From Sedimenticola sp. (GTDB lineage Bacteria > Pseudomonadota > Gammaproteobacteria > Chromatiales > Chromatiaceae): a stretch of 64,000 nucleotides of DNA. This document shows positions 49,947 to 59,169 of this stretch, one piece after another. Each line of letters opens with the position of its first letter. Position 1 is the first letter of the stretch. Both the position numbers and the translations under genes were made by a program. Location of the stretch: positions 1 to 64,000 of the forward strand of contig JALWRH010000088.1 of NCBI GenBank assembly GCA_026994195.1, in the 5' to 3' direction. The notes beneath the pieces were generated by a model. The model ran no database searches. It saw only the letters and a list, made by a program, of their open reading frames with translations, and was not told the DNA's origin.

Positions 49947-51104
49947 ATGCAGGAATTGTTCATAGAAACACCACAACAGCTTCAGGATTTCGTCGACCAG
50001 GTAAAACACAGCCCATGGCTGGCCGTGGACACGGAATTCATCCGCGAACGCACCTACTATCCGCGCCTGTGTTTGATTCAGGTGGCTGACGTTCATACCG
50101 CTGCAGCCATCGACCCCCTGGCCCTGAAGGATCTCGCGCCCCTGCGGGATCTGCTCCTGAATCCCCATGTCGAAAAAGTATTCCATGCTGCCCGCCAGGA
50201 TCAGGAGATCTTTCTCAACGAATGGGGCAGCCTGCCCGCACCGGTGTTCGATACCCAGCCCGCCGCCGCCCTCCTTGGATATGGCGACCAGGTGGGCTAT
50301 GGCAAGCTCATCCAGCAGGTCCTCAAAGTGGAACTGGCCAAGGATTATTCCCGCACCGACTGGTCCCGGCGTCCACTGGACAAAGCACAGCTGCGCTATG
50401 CCCTGGACGACGTGATCTATCTGGGCAAAGCCTACCTGAAGATGAAGCAGGCCCTGGAGCAGCAGGAGCGGCTGGAATGGCTGAAACCCGAGTTTGAGTC
50501 ACTGACAGCGAAAGCCACCTATGCGCTCAATCCCATGGACATGTGGAAGAAAGTCAAGGGCCGCCAGCATCTCAAAGGCGTGAAGCTGGCCGTGTTGCAG
50601 GCAGCCGCCGCCTGGCGCGAGGAGCAGGCCCTGGCGCGCAACCTGCCCCGGCGCTGGATTCTCAAGGACGACGTGCTCCTGGAAATCGCCCGGCGCGCAC
50701 CCACCAACGCCCGTGACCTGGAAAAAATCCGCGGCGTGGACGGCAACTTCATCAAGCACAATGCCAGCGCCATCACTCAACGCATACAGGAAGCCCTGGA
50801 AATCCCCAGGGATCAGTGGCCCAAGGACAAATTCCGCGCCAACCGCCCCACACCGGAACAGGAAGCGGTCCTCGACGTGCTCAGCGCCGCCCTGCGCCTC
50901 ATCGCCCGGCAAGCCGGCCTTTCCCCTCAGGCCATCGGCAGCCGCAAGGACCTGGCAGCCCTGCTCAACAACGAGGAACAGTCCCCCCTGCTGCAGGGAT
51001 GGCGCCACCAGGTCGCAGGCGTTCCCCTGCAGGAACTGCTTGCAGGCAAACGCCAGTTGCTGCTGGATCAGGGGAGGGTCACGCTCAAGGTCCCCGCAGA
51101 CTGA
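49947..51104 (+). CDS. rnd: Ribonuclease D
   Basis: 3'-5' exoribonuclease of 385 aa for tRNA and small RNA 3' maturation. DEDDy residues in LAVDTEFIRERTYYPRLCLI, VFHAARQDQEIF and LRYALDDVIYL are intact. Two HRDC-type domains follow (WREEQALARNLPRRWILKDD and TPEQEAVLDVLSAALRLIAR). The ATG at 49947 (MQELFIETPQQL) is the conserved start; an earlier ATG at 49893 lies upstream in the divergent promoter. Confidence 0.95.
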   Translation: MQELFIETPQQLQDFVDQVKHSPWLAVDTEFIRERTYYPRLCLIQVADVHTAAAIDPLALKDLAPLRDLLLNPHVEKVFHAARQDQEIFLNEWGSLPAPVFDTQPAAALLGYGDQVGYGKLIQQVLKVELAKDYSRTDWSRRPLDKAQLRYALDDVIYLGKAYLKMKQALEQQERLEWLKPEFESLTAKATYALNPMDMWKKVKGRQHLKGVKLAVLQAAAAWREEQALARNLPRRWILKDDVLLEIARRAPTNARDLEKIRGVDGNFIKHNASAITQRIQEALEIPRDQWPKDKFRANRPTPEQEAVLDVLSAALRLIARQAGLSPQAIGSRKDLAALLNNEEQSPLLQGWRHQVAGVPLQELLAGKRQLLLDQGRVTLKVPAD

Positions 51105-51160
51105 TGACGCCCCCAAAGGAAAAAGAAGCCATCATGATCCGGGGGCGATCTATAACGCAT

Positions 51161-51188
51161 AAAAAAAAAGGCGCCACCAGGGCGCCTT
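51161..51188 (-). terminator. Intrinsic terminator of the dsrC/tusE-like gene
   Basis: Stem AAGGCGCC / GGCGCCTT (51168-51175 with 51181-51188, loop ACCAG). On the minus strand it is followed by a run of at least nine T. It may also limit rnd read-through from the other side, but lacks a T-run there. Confidence 0.88.
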
Positions 51189-51213
51189 ATTCACTGCACT
51201 TCAGTCCAACCGG

Positions 51214-51513
51214 TCAGACACAACCCGTGGGTTTGGGCAGGCCGCCATACTTGCTGATGGGCTTCATGGGGCCAGTCATCCATTGCTTGAACAGCTCTTT
51301 CTTGTCCACATCGATGTACTTGGAAAATTTACGGATGGGCGGTACCACATTGTGCTGCTCGTAGTACTCCCGCGCTTTCAGAACCTGCTCCCAGCGATCA
51401 TCCGTCATTTCGAAACCATCGGCTTCCGCCATGGCTTTACCAATCTCTGGCGTCCATTCGTTCATGTCCAGAAGATAACCATCTCCATCGCGGGGGGGAA
51501 TTTGAATACTCAT
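51214..51513 (-). CDS. DsrC/TusE-family sulfur carrier protein
   Basis: Small sulfur-relay protein of 99 aa. The C-terminal arm ends GGLPKPTGCV with the conserved penultimate cysteine; the second cysteine of true DsrC, ten residues earlier, is absent. Core blocks DGYLLDMNEWTPEIGKAMAE, LKAREYYEQHNVVPPIRKF and KKELFKQWMTGPMKPISKYG are typical. This places it with TusE or single-cysteine DsrC-like proteins: tRNA 2-thiolation or another sulfur-transfer role. A GTG three codons upstream (51522) is possible but sits too close to AGAGG. No dsrAB or tusBCD in the window. Confidence 0.85.
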   Translation of the reverse strand: MSIQIPPRDGDGYLLDMNEWTPEIGKAMAEADGFEMTDDRWEQVLKAREYYEQHNVVPPIRKFSKYIDVDKKELFKQWMTGPMKPISKYGGLPKPTGCV

Positions 51514-51657
51514 GTTGCTCACTTACCTCTATATAACCTAGTGTTTTACTGTGTTTTTATTTGTATCATACAGGGGATGAGGCGAATATCTACCCCAAGC
51601 TTTGTTTGGTAATAGAGAAACATGCGAAAAATGCGGACTGCCCCGGAAACTGCACCC

Positions 51658-51685
51658 TTGATTCCAAAGCCACAGCCCGTATACT
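51658..51685 (+). promoter_or_regulatory. Promoter of tRNA-Thr
   Basis: TTGATT (51658-51663) and TATACT (51680-51685) with a 16-bp spacer, 13 bp before the tRNA start. GC-rich bases follow the -10 element (GCGCAGG), as in stringently controlled stable RNA promoters. Confidence 0.65.
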
Positions 51686-51698
51686 GCGCAGGTTAAAT

Positions 51699-51774
<76 letters not shown>

Positions 51775-51811
51775 TACCCCCACCACACCTTTGTTCCCTG
51801 AAAAACCGGAG

Positions 51812-52477
51812 CTACGGACGTTTCCTGGCAGAAACTGAAGCAACCATGCCGTTCAGGGACATTGCTGTCTCACAGCACTCGAAACCTACAGCATCCAGCA
51901 GGCCCTTGACCTCAGCAATGCTGATCTTGGGTGCATTCCTGTGCCAGGCAGCAAGAGCCGCTTTGGAGAATCCGGTGACTTCCAGGCCAGCCAGGCACAG
52001 ACAGAAGTCTTCATCGGTAAAACCTTCAACAGGAAACAGAACAGTGATCCGCCCTCCGGGCTTGCACACCCGCAGTATCTGCCGCGCAAATGCCGCCGGG
52101 TCCGGCAACAGGTTGACCAAAGATGCGGAATAAACCATATCGAAACACTTCTCCCGGAACGGCAGAGCACCGGCGTCCGCAGCGGCATAAACGATCTCTG
52201 GTCTTCTCTGGCGCGCCTGTTTCAGCATACGCTGGGACAGATCCACTCCCGCAATCTCATAGCCCCGGTCAAAGACATGTTCCGTAAGTCGGCCGGTGGC
52301 GCATCCAATCTCTAAAACTCGACATCCGGTTTCTGGTAGATTTTCTGCCAACCAGTCCTGCAGGGTATTCCTGTACCAGTCCAACCGGCCTATTCTGTCA
52401 AACAGGGTGATTGGTGAGAATATCAGCAACCACCTTATCTGCAGCGCATAAAGCCAATCCTGCAGGCGCATGCTCAT
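51812..52477 (-). CDS. Class I SAM-dependent methyltransferase
   Basis: Protein of 221 aa. The ATG at 52477 overlaps the upstream membrane gene stop (ATGA) and gives MSMRLQDWLYALQIRW. SAM motif VLEIGCATGRLTEHVFDRGY, followed by VDLSQRMLKQARQRRP and the post-motif FDMVYSASLVNLLPDP. UbiE/Bud23-like small-molecule methyltransferase fold; substrate not known. Part of a two-gene unit divergent from an HxlR regulator. Confidence 0.75.
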   Translation of the reverse strand: MSMRLQDWLYALQIRWLLIFSPITLFDRIGRLDWYRNTLQDWLAENLPETGCRVLEIGCATGRLTEHVFDRGYEIAGVDLSQRMLKQARQRRPEIVYAAADAGALPFREKCFDMVYSASLVNLLPDPAAFARQILRVCKPGGRITVLFPVEGFTDEDFCLCLAGLEVTGFSKAALAAWHRNAPKISIAEVKGLLDAVGFECCETAMSLNGMVASVSARKRP

Positions 52478-52860
52478 GTGTTTTCTTTCTTCGGCATCCA
52501 CAGCAACATAAGGACAATAATCCACGCCGCATTGAACATGGGGAAACCTGACAGCGCCAGACCTACCGTACCCAGGGATGTATAGAACACACCGGCTCCC
52601 AGGTCCATGATCTGGATAAGCACCATCACGTACATCCACAAACGGTGCTGCTGCGGATTACCGGATATATACAACAATGCCAGACCATAGGCGATAAACC
52701 TGGAGGCCAGCATCGCCAGGGGATAGTGCAGGTCTGCATCAGGCAGGGTATGCCCCATGAATTGCAAGAGGGTGTCCGGGGCCAGGAGATAGAATCCTCC
52801 CAGAATGATCTGTATGGTTCCAACCACCCGCAATAGCCAAGATGTCTTTTTCATATTCAC
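52474..52860 (-). CDS. Four-helix membrane protein, unknown
   Basis: Protein of 128 aa with four predicted membrane helices (VVGTIQIILGGFYLLAP, YPLAMLASRFIAYGLALLYI, LWMYVMVLIQIMDLGAGVFY, FNAAWIIVLMLLWM). No motif of known function; the size and layout are seen in small DoxX- or DUF4345-like families. ATGA-coupled to the methyltransferase gene. Divergent from hxlR-like, with candidate operators in between. Confidence 0.65.
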   Translation of the reverse strand: MNMKKTSWLLRVVGTIQIILGGFYLLAPDTLLQFMGHTLPDADLHYPLAMLASRFIAYGLALLYISGNPQQHRLWMYVMVLIQIMDLGAGVFYTSLGTVGLALSGFPMFNAAWIIVLMLLWMPKKENT

Positions 52861-52916
52861 TTCCTCTGGTTTTCAGTCGTTGACGCAGTATAGGGAAGTC
52901 AGTATATTTTATGAAG

Positions 52917-52934
52917 TAGTTACCAATTAGTTAC
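52917..52934. promoter_or_regulatory. Direct repeat, candidate HxlR operator
   Basis: Two copies of TAGTTAC at 52917-52923 and 52928-52934, exactly 11 bp apart, between the divergent membrane-protein and HxlR-type genes. One-turn direct repeats are used by some HxlR-family regulators. Confidence 0.45.
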
Positions 52935-52945
52935 TTAGGTGCAAT

Positions 52946-53287
52946 TTGAATAGTATTGAGCAGAACCAGCCCTGCGAGGATCAGTGCCCGGTCAAGATCA
53001 CCGCTGACATCATTGGCAGCAAATGGACGACCCTGGTCATCCGTGAATTGTTGACAGGCAAAAAACGTTACAGCGAAATCCAGAAAGCCCTTGCCGGCAT
53101 CAGTCCCAAAATGCTTACCGCCAGACTCCGGTTGCTGGAGAGCCGAAAGCTGGTAACCAGAACCGCCTTTCCCACCATCCCCCCCACCACGGAGTATGAA
53201 CTCACAGCAACCGGGAGAAAGCTGGAAAAGGTACTGGGCGAAATGGCCATATTTGGCAATGAGCTGAAGAAACTGGATCAAGATTGA
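52946..53287 (+). CDS. HxlR family transcriptional regulator
   Basis: Winged-helix regulator of 113 aa. CPVKITADIIGSKWTTLVIR and ELLTGKKRYSEIQKALAGIS are the HxlR signature, followed by PKMLTARLRLLESRKLV. Cysteines at 10 and 14 (CEDQC) could serve redox sensing, as in some members. The only start is TTG at 52946 behind AGGTG, so translation may be weak. It probably controls the divergent membrane protein and methyltransferase. Confidence 0.85.
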   Translation: MNSIEQNQPCEDQCPVKITADIIGSKWTTLVIRELLTGKKRYSEIQKALAGISPKMLTARLRLLESRKLVTRTAFPTIPPTTEYELTATGRKLEKVLGEMAIFGNELKKLDQD

Positions 53288-53309
53288 GGTCTGAGGGGCA
53301 TAGCCCTCT

Positions 53310-55406
53310 TCACACCCGGGCATACCGGGTATTTCTCCCCAGCCAACGCTGCACCAGGGGCTGTACCACTTCTGGATGCCGGGCCAGTATCCGGTCAGCC
53401 GCCTCCCGTGCCAGATCCAGCATGGCCTGGTCGCGCAGGATATCGGCGATGCGGAACTGCATCTCCCCGGTCTGGCGCACTCCCAGCACCTCCCCCGGCC
53501 CCCTAAGCTCCAGATCCTTGCGGGCAATCACGAAACCGTCGCTGCTGTCCCGCAACACCGCCAGGCGCTCCCGGGCAGTTTCACCCAGGGGAGGGTGATA
53601 GAGCAGCACACAATGGCTTTCCACCGTGCCCCGCCCTACCCGGCCCCGCAGCTGATGGAGTTGGGACAGCCCCAGGCGTTCGGGATTCTCGATGATCATC
53701 AGGCTGGCATTGGGCACATCCACGCCGACTTCGATGACCGTGGTGGCCACCAGCAGGTGAATTTCCCCCGCCTTGAACGCCTGCATGACCTGTTCCTTCT
53801 CCTGCGGCGACAGGCGCCCGTGCACCAGCCCCACTTGCAGACCCTGCAGTTCCTCCTGCAGTTCTGCAGCCACGTCTTCCGCCGCCTGGCATTGCAGCGC
53901 TTCAGATTCTTCGATAAGAGTGCATACCCAGTACGCTTGGCGTCCCTGGGCGCAGGCAGCGCGCACCCGTTCGATGATCTGATCCCGGCGCTGGTCAGAG
54001 ACCACCACGGTGGTCACCGGGGTCCGCCCCGGGGGCAGTTCATCGATGACAGACAGATCCAGGTCGGCATACGCCGTCATGGCCAGGCTACGGGGAATGG
54101 GCGTGGCGGTCATGATGAGCTGGTGAGGATACAGGCCGCTCCCGGCGCCTTTCTCCCGCAGAGCCAGGCGCTGGTGCACGCCAAAACGGTGTTGCTCGTC
54201 CACGATCACCAGGCCCAGGGAATGGTATTGCACATCCTCCTGAAACAGAGCCTGGGTGCCGACCAGCACCCCCGTTCGCCCGGCGTGCAGCTCTTCCAGA
54301 AGCAGTTGACGGGCCTTGCCTTTGACGCTGCCGGACAACCAGCCCACGGGTATCTGCAACGGCTCCAGCCACTGCCGGAAGCTCTTCAGATGCTGCTCGG
54401 CAAGCAGCTCCGTAGGCGCCATGAGGGCCACCTGATAACCGCTGGCCACGGCCTGCAAAGCAGCCATGGCGGCCACAACGGTCTTTCCTGATCCCACATC
54501 TCCCTGCACCAGCCTCAGCATGGGCTGGCGCTGGACCATGTCCGTACAGATTTCATCCAACACCCGTTGCTGGGCGGTCGTGAGGGAAAAGGGCAGGTTT
54601 GCGGCCAGAGCCTCCTGCAGGCTCTTGCCGCCGTCGAGAACCGGCCCCTGATGGCTGCGGTGCAGCTGCCGCGCCTGACGCAGGCTGAGCTGGTGCGCCA
54701 CCAGTTCCTCGAAAGCCAGGCGCTGCTGGGCAGGATGCTGACCTTCCAGAAGCTGTAACTGGGGCGCATCGGGAGGCGGACGGTGCAGGTAGCTGATGGC
54801 CTCGCTCAAAGGCATGAGCCGGTATTCCTCCAGCAGATCTGCCGGCAGCCATTCCTGGAGCCCGGCGCTGCTGTTGCGCAGCATTGCCAGGGCCTTTTCC
54901 GTGAGATCCCGCCAACTGAGCTGATGCATGCCTTCAGTGGTGGGATAGACGGGGGTGAGGCTGGCCGCCTCCGCAGGCGCTTCGTCCTCCGCCACCGGCC
55001 GGTACTCGGGATGCACCAGTTCCAGGCAGGCCGGGCCGTTGCGCACTTCGCCAAAACAGCGCAGGCGTAAACCGGGCTTCAGGGCGTTCTTTTGCGCCGC
55101 GCTGAAATGAAAAAAACGCAGAATGACACGTCCACTGCCATCATTCAGGTGCACCAGCAAAGAACGGCGGCGGCCAAAGCGAATCTCCGCATGCTCGATC
55201 TCTCCTTCGATCGCCGCTTCCCCGCCACTGTGCAACTGTCCCATGGGCACGATACGGGTACGATCCTGATAGCGCAGGGGAAGATGAAACAGCACATCCT
55301 GCACTGTCTCTATGTCCAGGCGGGCGAGGCGCTCGGCACTTTTGGGCCCCACGCCCTTGAGAACGGTTACCGGCAGGCGGGAAAGCTCGTCAGGACTCGC
55401 AGTCAA
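53310..55406 (-). CDS. recG: ATP-dependent DNA helicase RecG
   Basis: Branch-migrating helicase of 698 aa that rescues stalled forks. The wedge/OB domain is followed by helicase motifs: Walker A GDVGSGKT, DEQH box IVDEQHRFGVHQR, TATPIPRSLAMTAYADLDLS and the C-terminal QLRGRVGRG motif VI. The start is TTG at 55406 behind AAGGAG (10-base spacing); no ATG gives a better N-terminus, and the LPVTVLKGVGPKSAERL block follows at once. Divergent from the sulfotransferase-like gene. Confidence 0.96.
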   Translation of the reverse strand: MTASPDELSRLPVTVLKGVGPKSAERLARLDIETVQDVLFHLPLRYQDRTRIVPMGQLHSGGEAAIEGEIEHAEIRFGRRRSLLVHLNDGSGRVILRFFHFSAAQKNALKPGLRLRCFGEVRNGPACLELVHPEYRPVAEDEAPAEAASLTPVYPTTEGMHQLSWRDLTEKALAMLRNSSAGLQEWLPADLLEEYRLMPLSEAISYLHRPPPDAPQLQLLEGQHPAQQRLAFEELVAHQLSLRQARQLHRSHQGPVLDGGKSLQEALAANLPFSLTTAQQRVLDEICTDMVQRQPMLRLVQGDVGSGKTVVAAMAALQAVASGYQVALMAPTELLAEQHLKSFRQWLEPLQIPVGWLSGSVKGKARQLLLEELHAGRTGVLVGTQALFQEDVQYHSLGLVIVDEQHRFGVHQRLALREKGAGSGLYPHQLIMTATPIPRSLAMTAYADLDLSVIDELPPGRTPVTTVVVSDQRRDQIIERVRAACAQGRQAYWVCTLIEESEALQCQAAEDVAAELQEELQGLQVGLVHGRLSPQEKEQVMQAFKAGEIHLLVATTVIEVGVDVPNASLMIIENPERLGLSQLHQLRGRVGRGTVESHCVLLYHPPLGETARERLAVLRDSSDGFVIARKDLELRGPGEVLGVRQTGEMQFRIADILRDQAMLDLAREAADRILARHPEVVQPLVQRWLGRNTRYARV

Positions 55407-55495
55407 ATCGTGGATTCTCCTTGGGCACTGGCAACAGGCCAGTCAACAGCCTACAATCCTCCGCATTGTAACCCGTAGCAACCCCAACCACAGCC

Positions 55496-56419
55496 GTGCA
55501 CCTGCTTCCCAGAGTCATACGCCGCAAACTCGAATCCCGCCGCCTGGAGAAAGAAAAACAGGAAGACCTGCGGGCTTGCCAAACCATTGACATATCCCAA
55601 CTGCGCACGGTCTGCCTGGCCCTGGGGCCTTACCGGAATCTCACTACCCTGACGGCTTCCATTCTGTTCCTGCATCCCCACTGCCAGGTACTCAACCACG
55701 GTGGCGCACGCATCTTCGAAGACCCGGAGCTGGATTTCCTGTTGCACCCGGACAGGAAAACAACCGATAACTTCCTGCGGTATGCCATACAGATCTCCAC
55801 CAAGGGCCAGCGGGGCAAGACCGGCGGCTCCATCGTGCACTCCCACGCTTTCGATGAAAAACACAAGCTGGGGCGGCTGTACAGGGAGCATTTCGGCGAC
55901 CGGCTCATCAAGGATGAAATCCATTCCCTGTTCTGGAAGGAATCCCTGCGCACTTCCCTGCACCTGCGCAAGCACAGTATCGATCTGGAACAACTGTTCT
56001 TTACCGAGCCCCGCCTGCGCTTTCTGCTGCCCATCCGCAACCCCCTGGACAGCGCCACCTCCAACCTGCGCACGGGACATGCCAAACTGTTTGGGTTGGG
56101 GAAATCTCCGGATATCACCCGCGTGCTGGATGCCATTCTCGATGAGATTCTGTGGGTAATGGAAAAGCAGGACCAATATCCGGCGCGTTTTTTCCACTTT
56201 CTGGAAAACGATTTCGGTTCGGAGCAGGCCCAGGCCCTGGCCGCATTTCTGGATCTAGACGCCAACCCGGCCTGGGTGAGCGTGGTGCAGGAAGCCTTCG
56301 ACATCGACAAACACTACAGCCATCCAAAGGAGCTGACCCAGCACTACACTGTTGCTGTGCAGCAGCGCTTTTCCCCCTGGCCCAGACTCCAGGAGAAGCT
56401 CCTGGCATTTGCCGGATAA
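55496..56419 (+). CDS. Sulfotransferase-like protein
   Basis: Protein of 307 aa with a likely P-loop sulfotransferase fold. The 5'-PSB loop equivalent is ALGPYRNLTTLTASILFLHP, and the 3'-phosphate site may be LLPIRNPLDSATSNL. The usual Thr/Ser of the PSB loop is present but the lysine of the KTGT motif is replaced, so PAPS binding is uncertain. GTG start. It stands between recG and polA with no sugar- or lipid-synthesis neighbour. Target not known. Confidence 0.55.
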   Translation: MHLLPRVIRRKLESRRLEKEKQEDLRACQTIDISQLRTVCLALGPYRNLTTLTASILFLHPHCQVLNHGGARIFEDPELDFLLHPDRKTTDNFLRYAIQISTKGQRGKTGGSIVHSHAFDEKHKLGRLYREHFGDRLIKDEIHSLFWKESLRTSLHLRKHSIDLEQLFFTEPRLRFLLPIRNPLDSATSNLRTGHAKLFGLGKSPDITRVLDAILDEILWVMEKQDQYPARFFHFLENDFGSEQAQALAAFLDLDANPAWVSVVQEAFDIDKHYSHPKELTQHYTVAVQQRFSPWPRLQEKLLAFAG

Positions 56420-56463
56420 GAAGACAAGAGCCGTACTGCGTTTGCCTGTATTGACGGCTGCCT

Positions 56464-59169
56464 TCAGTGGGCCTCCTCCCAGTTATCCCCCACGCCCACG
56501 TCCACCACCAGGGGTACGGCCAGTTCCGCCGCACCTTCCATGATGGCGCGCACCTTGTCCGTCACCGCCGGCACCTGCTCCTCCTGCACTTCGAACACCA
56601 GCTCATCGTGCACCTGCATGATCATGCGCACGGGCGGTTCTTTCTCCCGCAGCCAGGCGTCCATACGGTTCATGGCGCGCTTGATGATGTCTGCAGCCGT
56701 GCCCTGCATGGGCGCGTTGATAGCGGTGCGTTCGGCGGCGGCGCGGCGCATGCCGTTGCGGGAATTGATCTCGGGCAGGTAGAGCCGCCGACCGAACAGA
56801 GTTTCTACATAGCCGTCTTCATGGGCCTGCTCACGGATATTGTCCATGAAGGCTTTCACACCGGGGTAGCGGTTGAAATACAGCTCCACGTATTCCTGTG
56901 CTTCCTGGCGGCCTATGCCCAACTGCCTGGCCAGGCCGAAAGCGGACATGCCATAGATGAGGCCGAAATTGATGGCCTTGGCCCGGCGCCGGGCCTCGGC
57001 GTCCACGGCCTCGGGAGAGTCGAAGCCAAACACCTCCGCCGCCGTGGCCCGGTGGATGTCCAGTCCCTGGGCAAAAGCTTTGCGCAGACCTTCGTCCCCC
57101 GACAAATGCGCCATGATGCGCAACTCGATCTGGGAATAGTCCGCCGCCAGCATCTTGCAGCCCGTCTCGGGCACGAAGGCCTTGCGGATGCGCCGGCCCT
57201 CCTCGGTACGCACGGGAATGTTCTGCAGGTTGGGATCCGAGGAACTCAGTCGTCCGGTAGCCGCCACGGCCTGGTGATAACTGGTATGCACCCTTCCTGT
57301 ATCCGGATCCACCATTTCAGGCAGCTTGTCCACGTAGGTGGATTTGAGCTTGGCCAGACCCCGGTGTTCCAGAATCACCGCCGGCAGTTCCTCCCCCTTG
57401 TCGGCGAGTATCTGCAACACTTCCTCGGAAGTGGACGGCGCCCCCTTGGGGGTTTTCTTTACCACTTCCATGCCCAGCTCTTCAAAAAAGACATGGCCGA
57501 TCTGTTTGGGCGAGCCCAGGTTGAAAGTATGACCCGCAATCTCATAGGCGCGTTGTTCCAGGTCGTGGAGCTTGCGCGCCAGTTCGGCACTCTGTTTTTC
57601 CAGCAGAGCGGTGTCGATGCGCACCCCAGTGCGTTCCATGCGAGAGAGCACCGGCACCAGGGGCATTTCGATCTCCCGGAACACCCGGCAGGGACCTTCC
57701 TCCTTTTCCAGACGGGGCCAGAGGATCTCGTGCAGACGCAAGGTGACATCCGCATCCTCGGCAGCATAGGGCGCGGCCTGCTCCAGGTCGATCTGGTTGA
57801 AGGTCAGCTGCTTGGCCCCCTTGCCGGCAATATCCGTGAAGCTGATGGTGTCGTGGCCCAGGTATTTCCTGGCCAGGGAGTCCATGTCATGGCGGGTGGC
57901 GGTGGAATCCAGCACATAGGATTCCAGCATGGTGTCGAAAGCGATACCGTCCATCTCTATGCCGTAGCGGGCGAGAATGCTCATATCGTACTTGAGATTC
58001 TGCCCCAGCTTGGCCTGGCCGGCGTCTTCGAGCAGCGGCCGCAACTGGGCCAGCACCCAGTCCCGTTCCAGCTGCACCGGCGCGCCGGGATAGTCGTGAG
58101 CCACGGGAACATAGGCCGCTTCCCCCGCTTTCACCGCAAAAGACAAGCCCACCAGTTCCGCCTGCATGTAGTCCAGGCTGGTGGTTTCCGTGTCGAAGGC
58201 AAACAGCACAGATTCTTTCAGGCGCTTCAGCCAGTCCTCAAAGATCTTCCTGTCCAGGATCAGGGCATAATCGGTGTCCGGAGCGGCTGGCGTGGCTTCG
58301 GGAGCAGCGCCGCTCTCCTCCTCCAGAGCCGCCAGCAGGCGGTTGGCCTCGATGTGCTCGTAGAGTTTCCGCAGTGCCTCGACGTCCGGCTTACCCGGCT
58401 TGAGATCCTCGGGGCGCAGATCCAGGGGCACATCGGTCTTGATGGTGGTGAGCTGCCGGGACAGGGGCAGTTGTTCCAGACTGGCGCGCAGGCTCTCGCC
58501 GATCTTGCCCTTGATCTCGTCGGCATGGGCCACCAGTCCGTCCAGAGAATCATATTGCCCCAGCCACTTGGCCGCCGTCTTGGGTCCGCACTTGGGCACC
58601 CCGGGAATGTTGTCCGAAGCATCCCCCATGAGGGCCAGGTAATCGATGATCTGCTCCGGCTTCACACCGAACTTCTCCACCACCCCTTCGGCATCCAGGT
58701 AGCGGTTGCTCATGGTGTCGATGAGGCTGACGTGATCATTCACCAGCTGGGCCATGTCCTTGTCCCCCGTGGATACCAGGGTGGTCATGCCCTGCTCCGC
58801 CGCCTGGCGCGCCAAGGTGCCGATGACATCATCCGCCTCCACGCCGTCTACCACCAGCACTGGCAGCCCCATGGCACGCACGATCTCGTGCAGACGGTCG
58901 ATCTGCGCTTTCAGATCCTCCGGCGCGGGAGGGCGGTTGGCTTTGTACTGGTCATAGAGGTCATCCCGAAACGTCTTGCCCGGCGCATCAAACACCACCG
59001 CCATGTACTTGGGCTGGTAGTCCTTGATGAGCTTGCGCAGCATGTTCACCACCCCCACGATGGCCCCGGTGGGCTCGCCCCGGGAATTGGTCAGGGGCGG
59101 CAGGGCGTGGTAGGCGCGAAACAGGTAGGACGAGCCGTCCACCAGGATGAGATCAGGCTTTTCAGACAT
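56464..59169 (-). CDS. polA: DNA polymerase I
   Basis: Full three-domain Pol I of 901 aa: 5' nuclease (LVDGSSYLFRAYHALPPLTN, GVEADDVIGTLA), proofreading 3'-5' exonuclease with intact DxE in FAFDTETTSLDY, and polymerase (LAADYSQIELRIMAHLSGDE, AINFGLIYGMSAFGLARQLG, MQVHDELVFEV). Fills gaps after excision repair and removes RNA primers. Divergent from the ankyrin-repeat gene with 216 bp between. Confidence 0.99.
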   Translation of the reverse strand: MSEKPDLILVDGSSYLFRAYHALPPLTNSRGEPTGAIVGVVNMLRKLIKDYQPKYMAVVFDAPGKTFRDDLYDQYKANRPPAPEDLKAQIDRLHEIVRAMGLPVLVVDGVEADDVIGTLARQAAEQGMTTLVSTGDKDMAQLVNDHVSLIDTMSNRYLDAEGVVEKFGVKPEQIIDYLALMGDASDNIPGVPKCGPKTAAKWLGQYDSLDGLVAHADEIKGKIGESLRASLEQLPLSRQLTTIKTDVPLDLRPEDLKPGKPDVEALRKLYEHIEANRLLAALEEESGAAPEATPAAPDTDYALILDRKIFEDWLKRLKESVLFAFDTETTSLDYMQAELVGLSFAVKAGEAAYVPVAHDYPGAPVQLERDWVLAQLRPLLEDAGQAKLGQNLKYDMSILARYGIEMDGIAFDTMLESYVLDSTATRHDMDSLARKYLGHDTISFTDIAGKGAKQLTFNQIDLEQAAPYAAEDADVTLRLHEILWPRLEKEEGPCRVFREIEMPLVPVLSRMERTGVRIDTALLEKQSAELARKLHDLEQRAYEIAGHTFNLGSPKQIGHVFFEELGMEVVKKTPKGAPSTSEEVLQILADKGEELPAVILEHRGLAKLKSTYVDKLPEMVDPDTGRVHTSYHQAVAATGRLSSSDPNLQNIPVRTEEGRRIRKAFVPETGCKMLAADYSQIELRIMAHLSGDEGLRKAFAQGLDIHRATAAEVFGFDSPEAVDAEARRRAKAINFGLIYGMSAFGLARQLGIGRQEAQEYVELYFNRYPGVKAFMDNIREQAHEDGYVETLFGRRLYLPEINSRNGMRRAAAERTAINAPMQGTAADIIKRAMNRMDAWLREKEPPVRMIMQVHDELVFEVQEEQVPAVTDKVRAIMEGAAELAVPLVVDVGVGDNWEEAH

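Noticed and set aside
51775-53300. Attachment-site repeat of the tRNA-Thr 3' end
   Set aside because: No second copy of the tRNA 3' end was found downstream.
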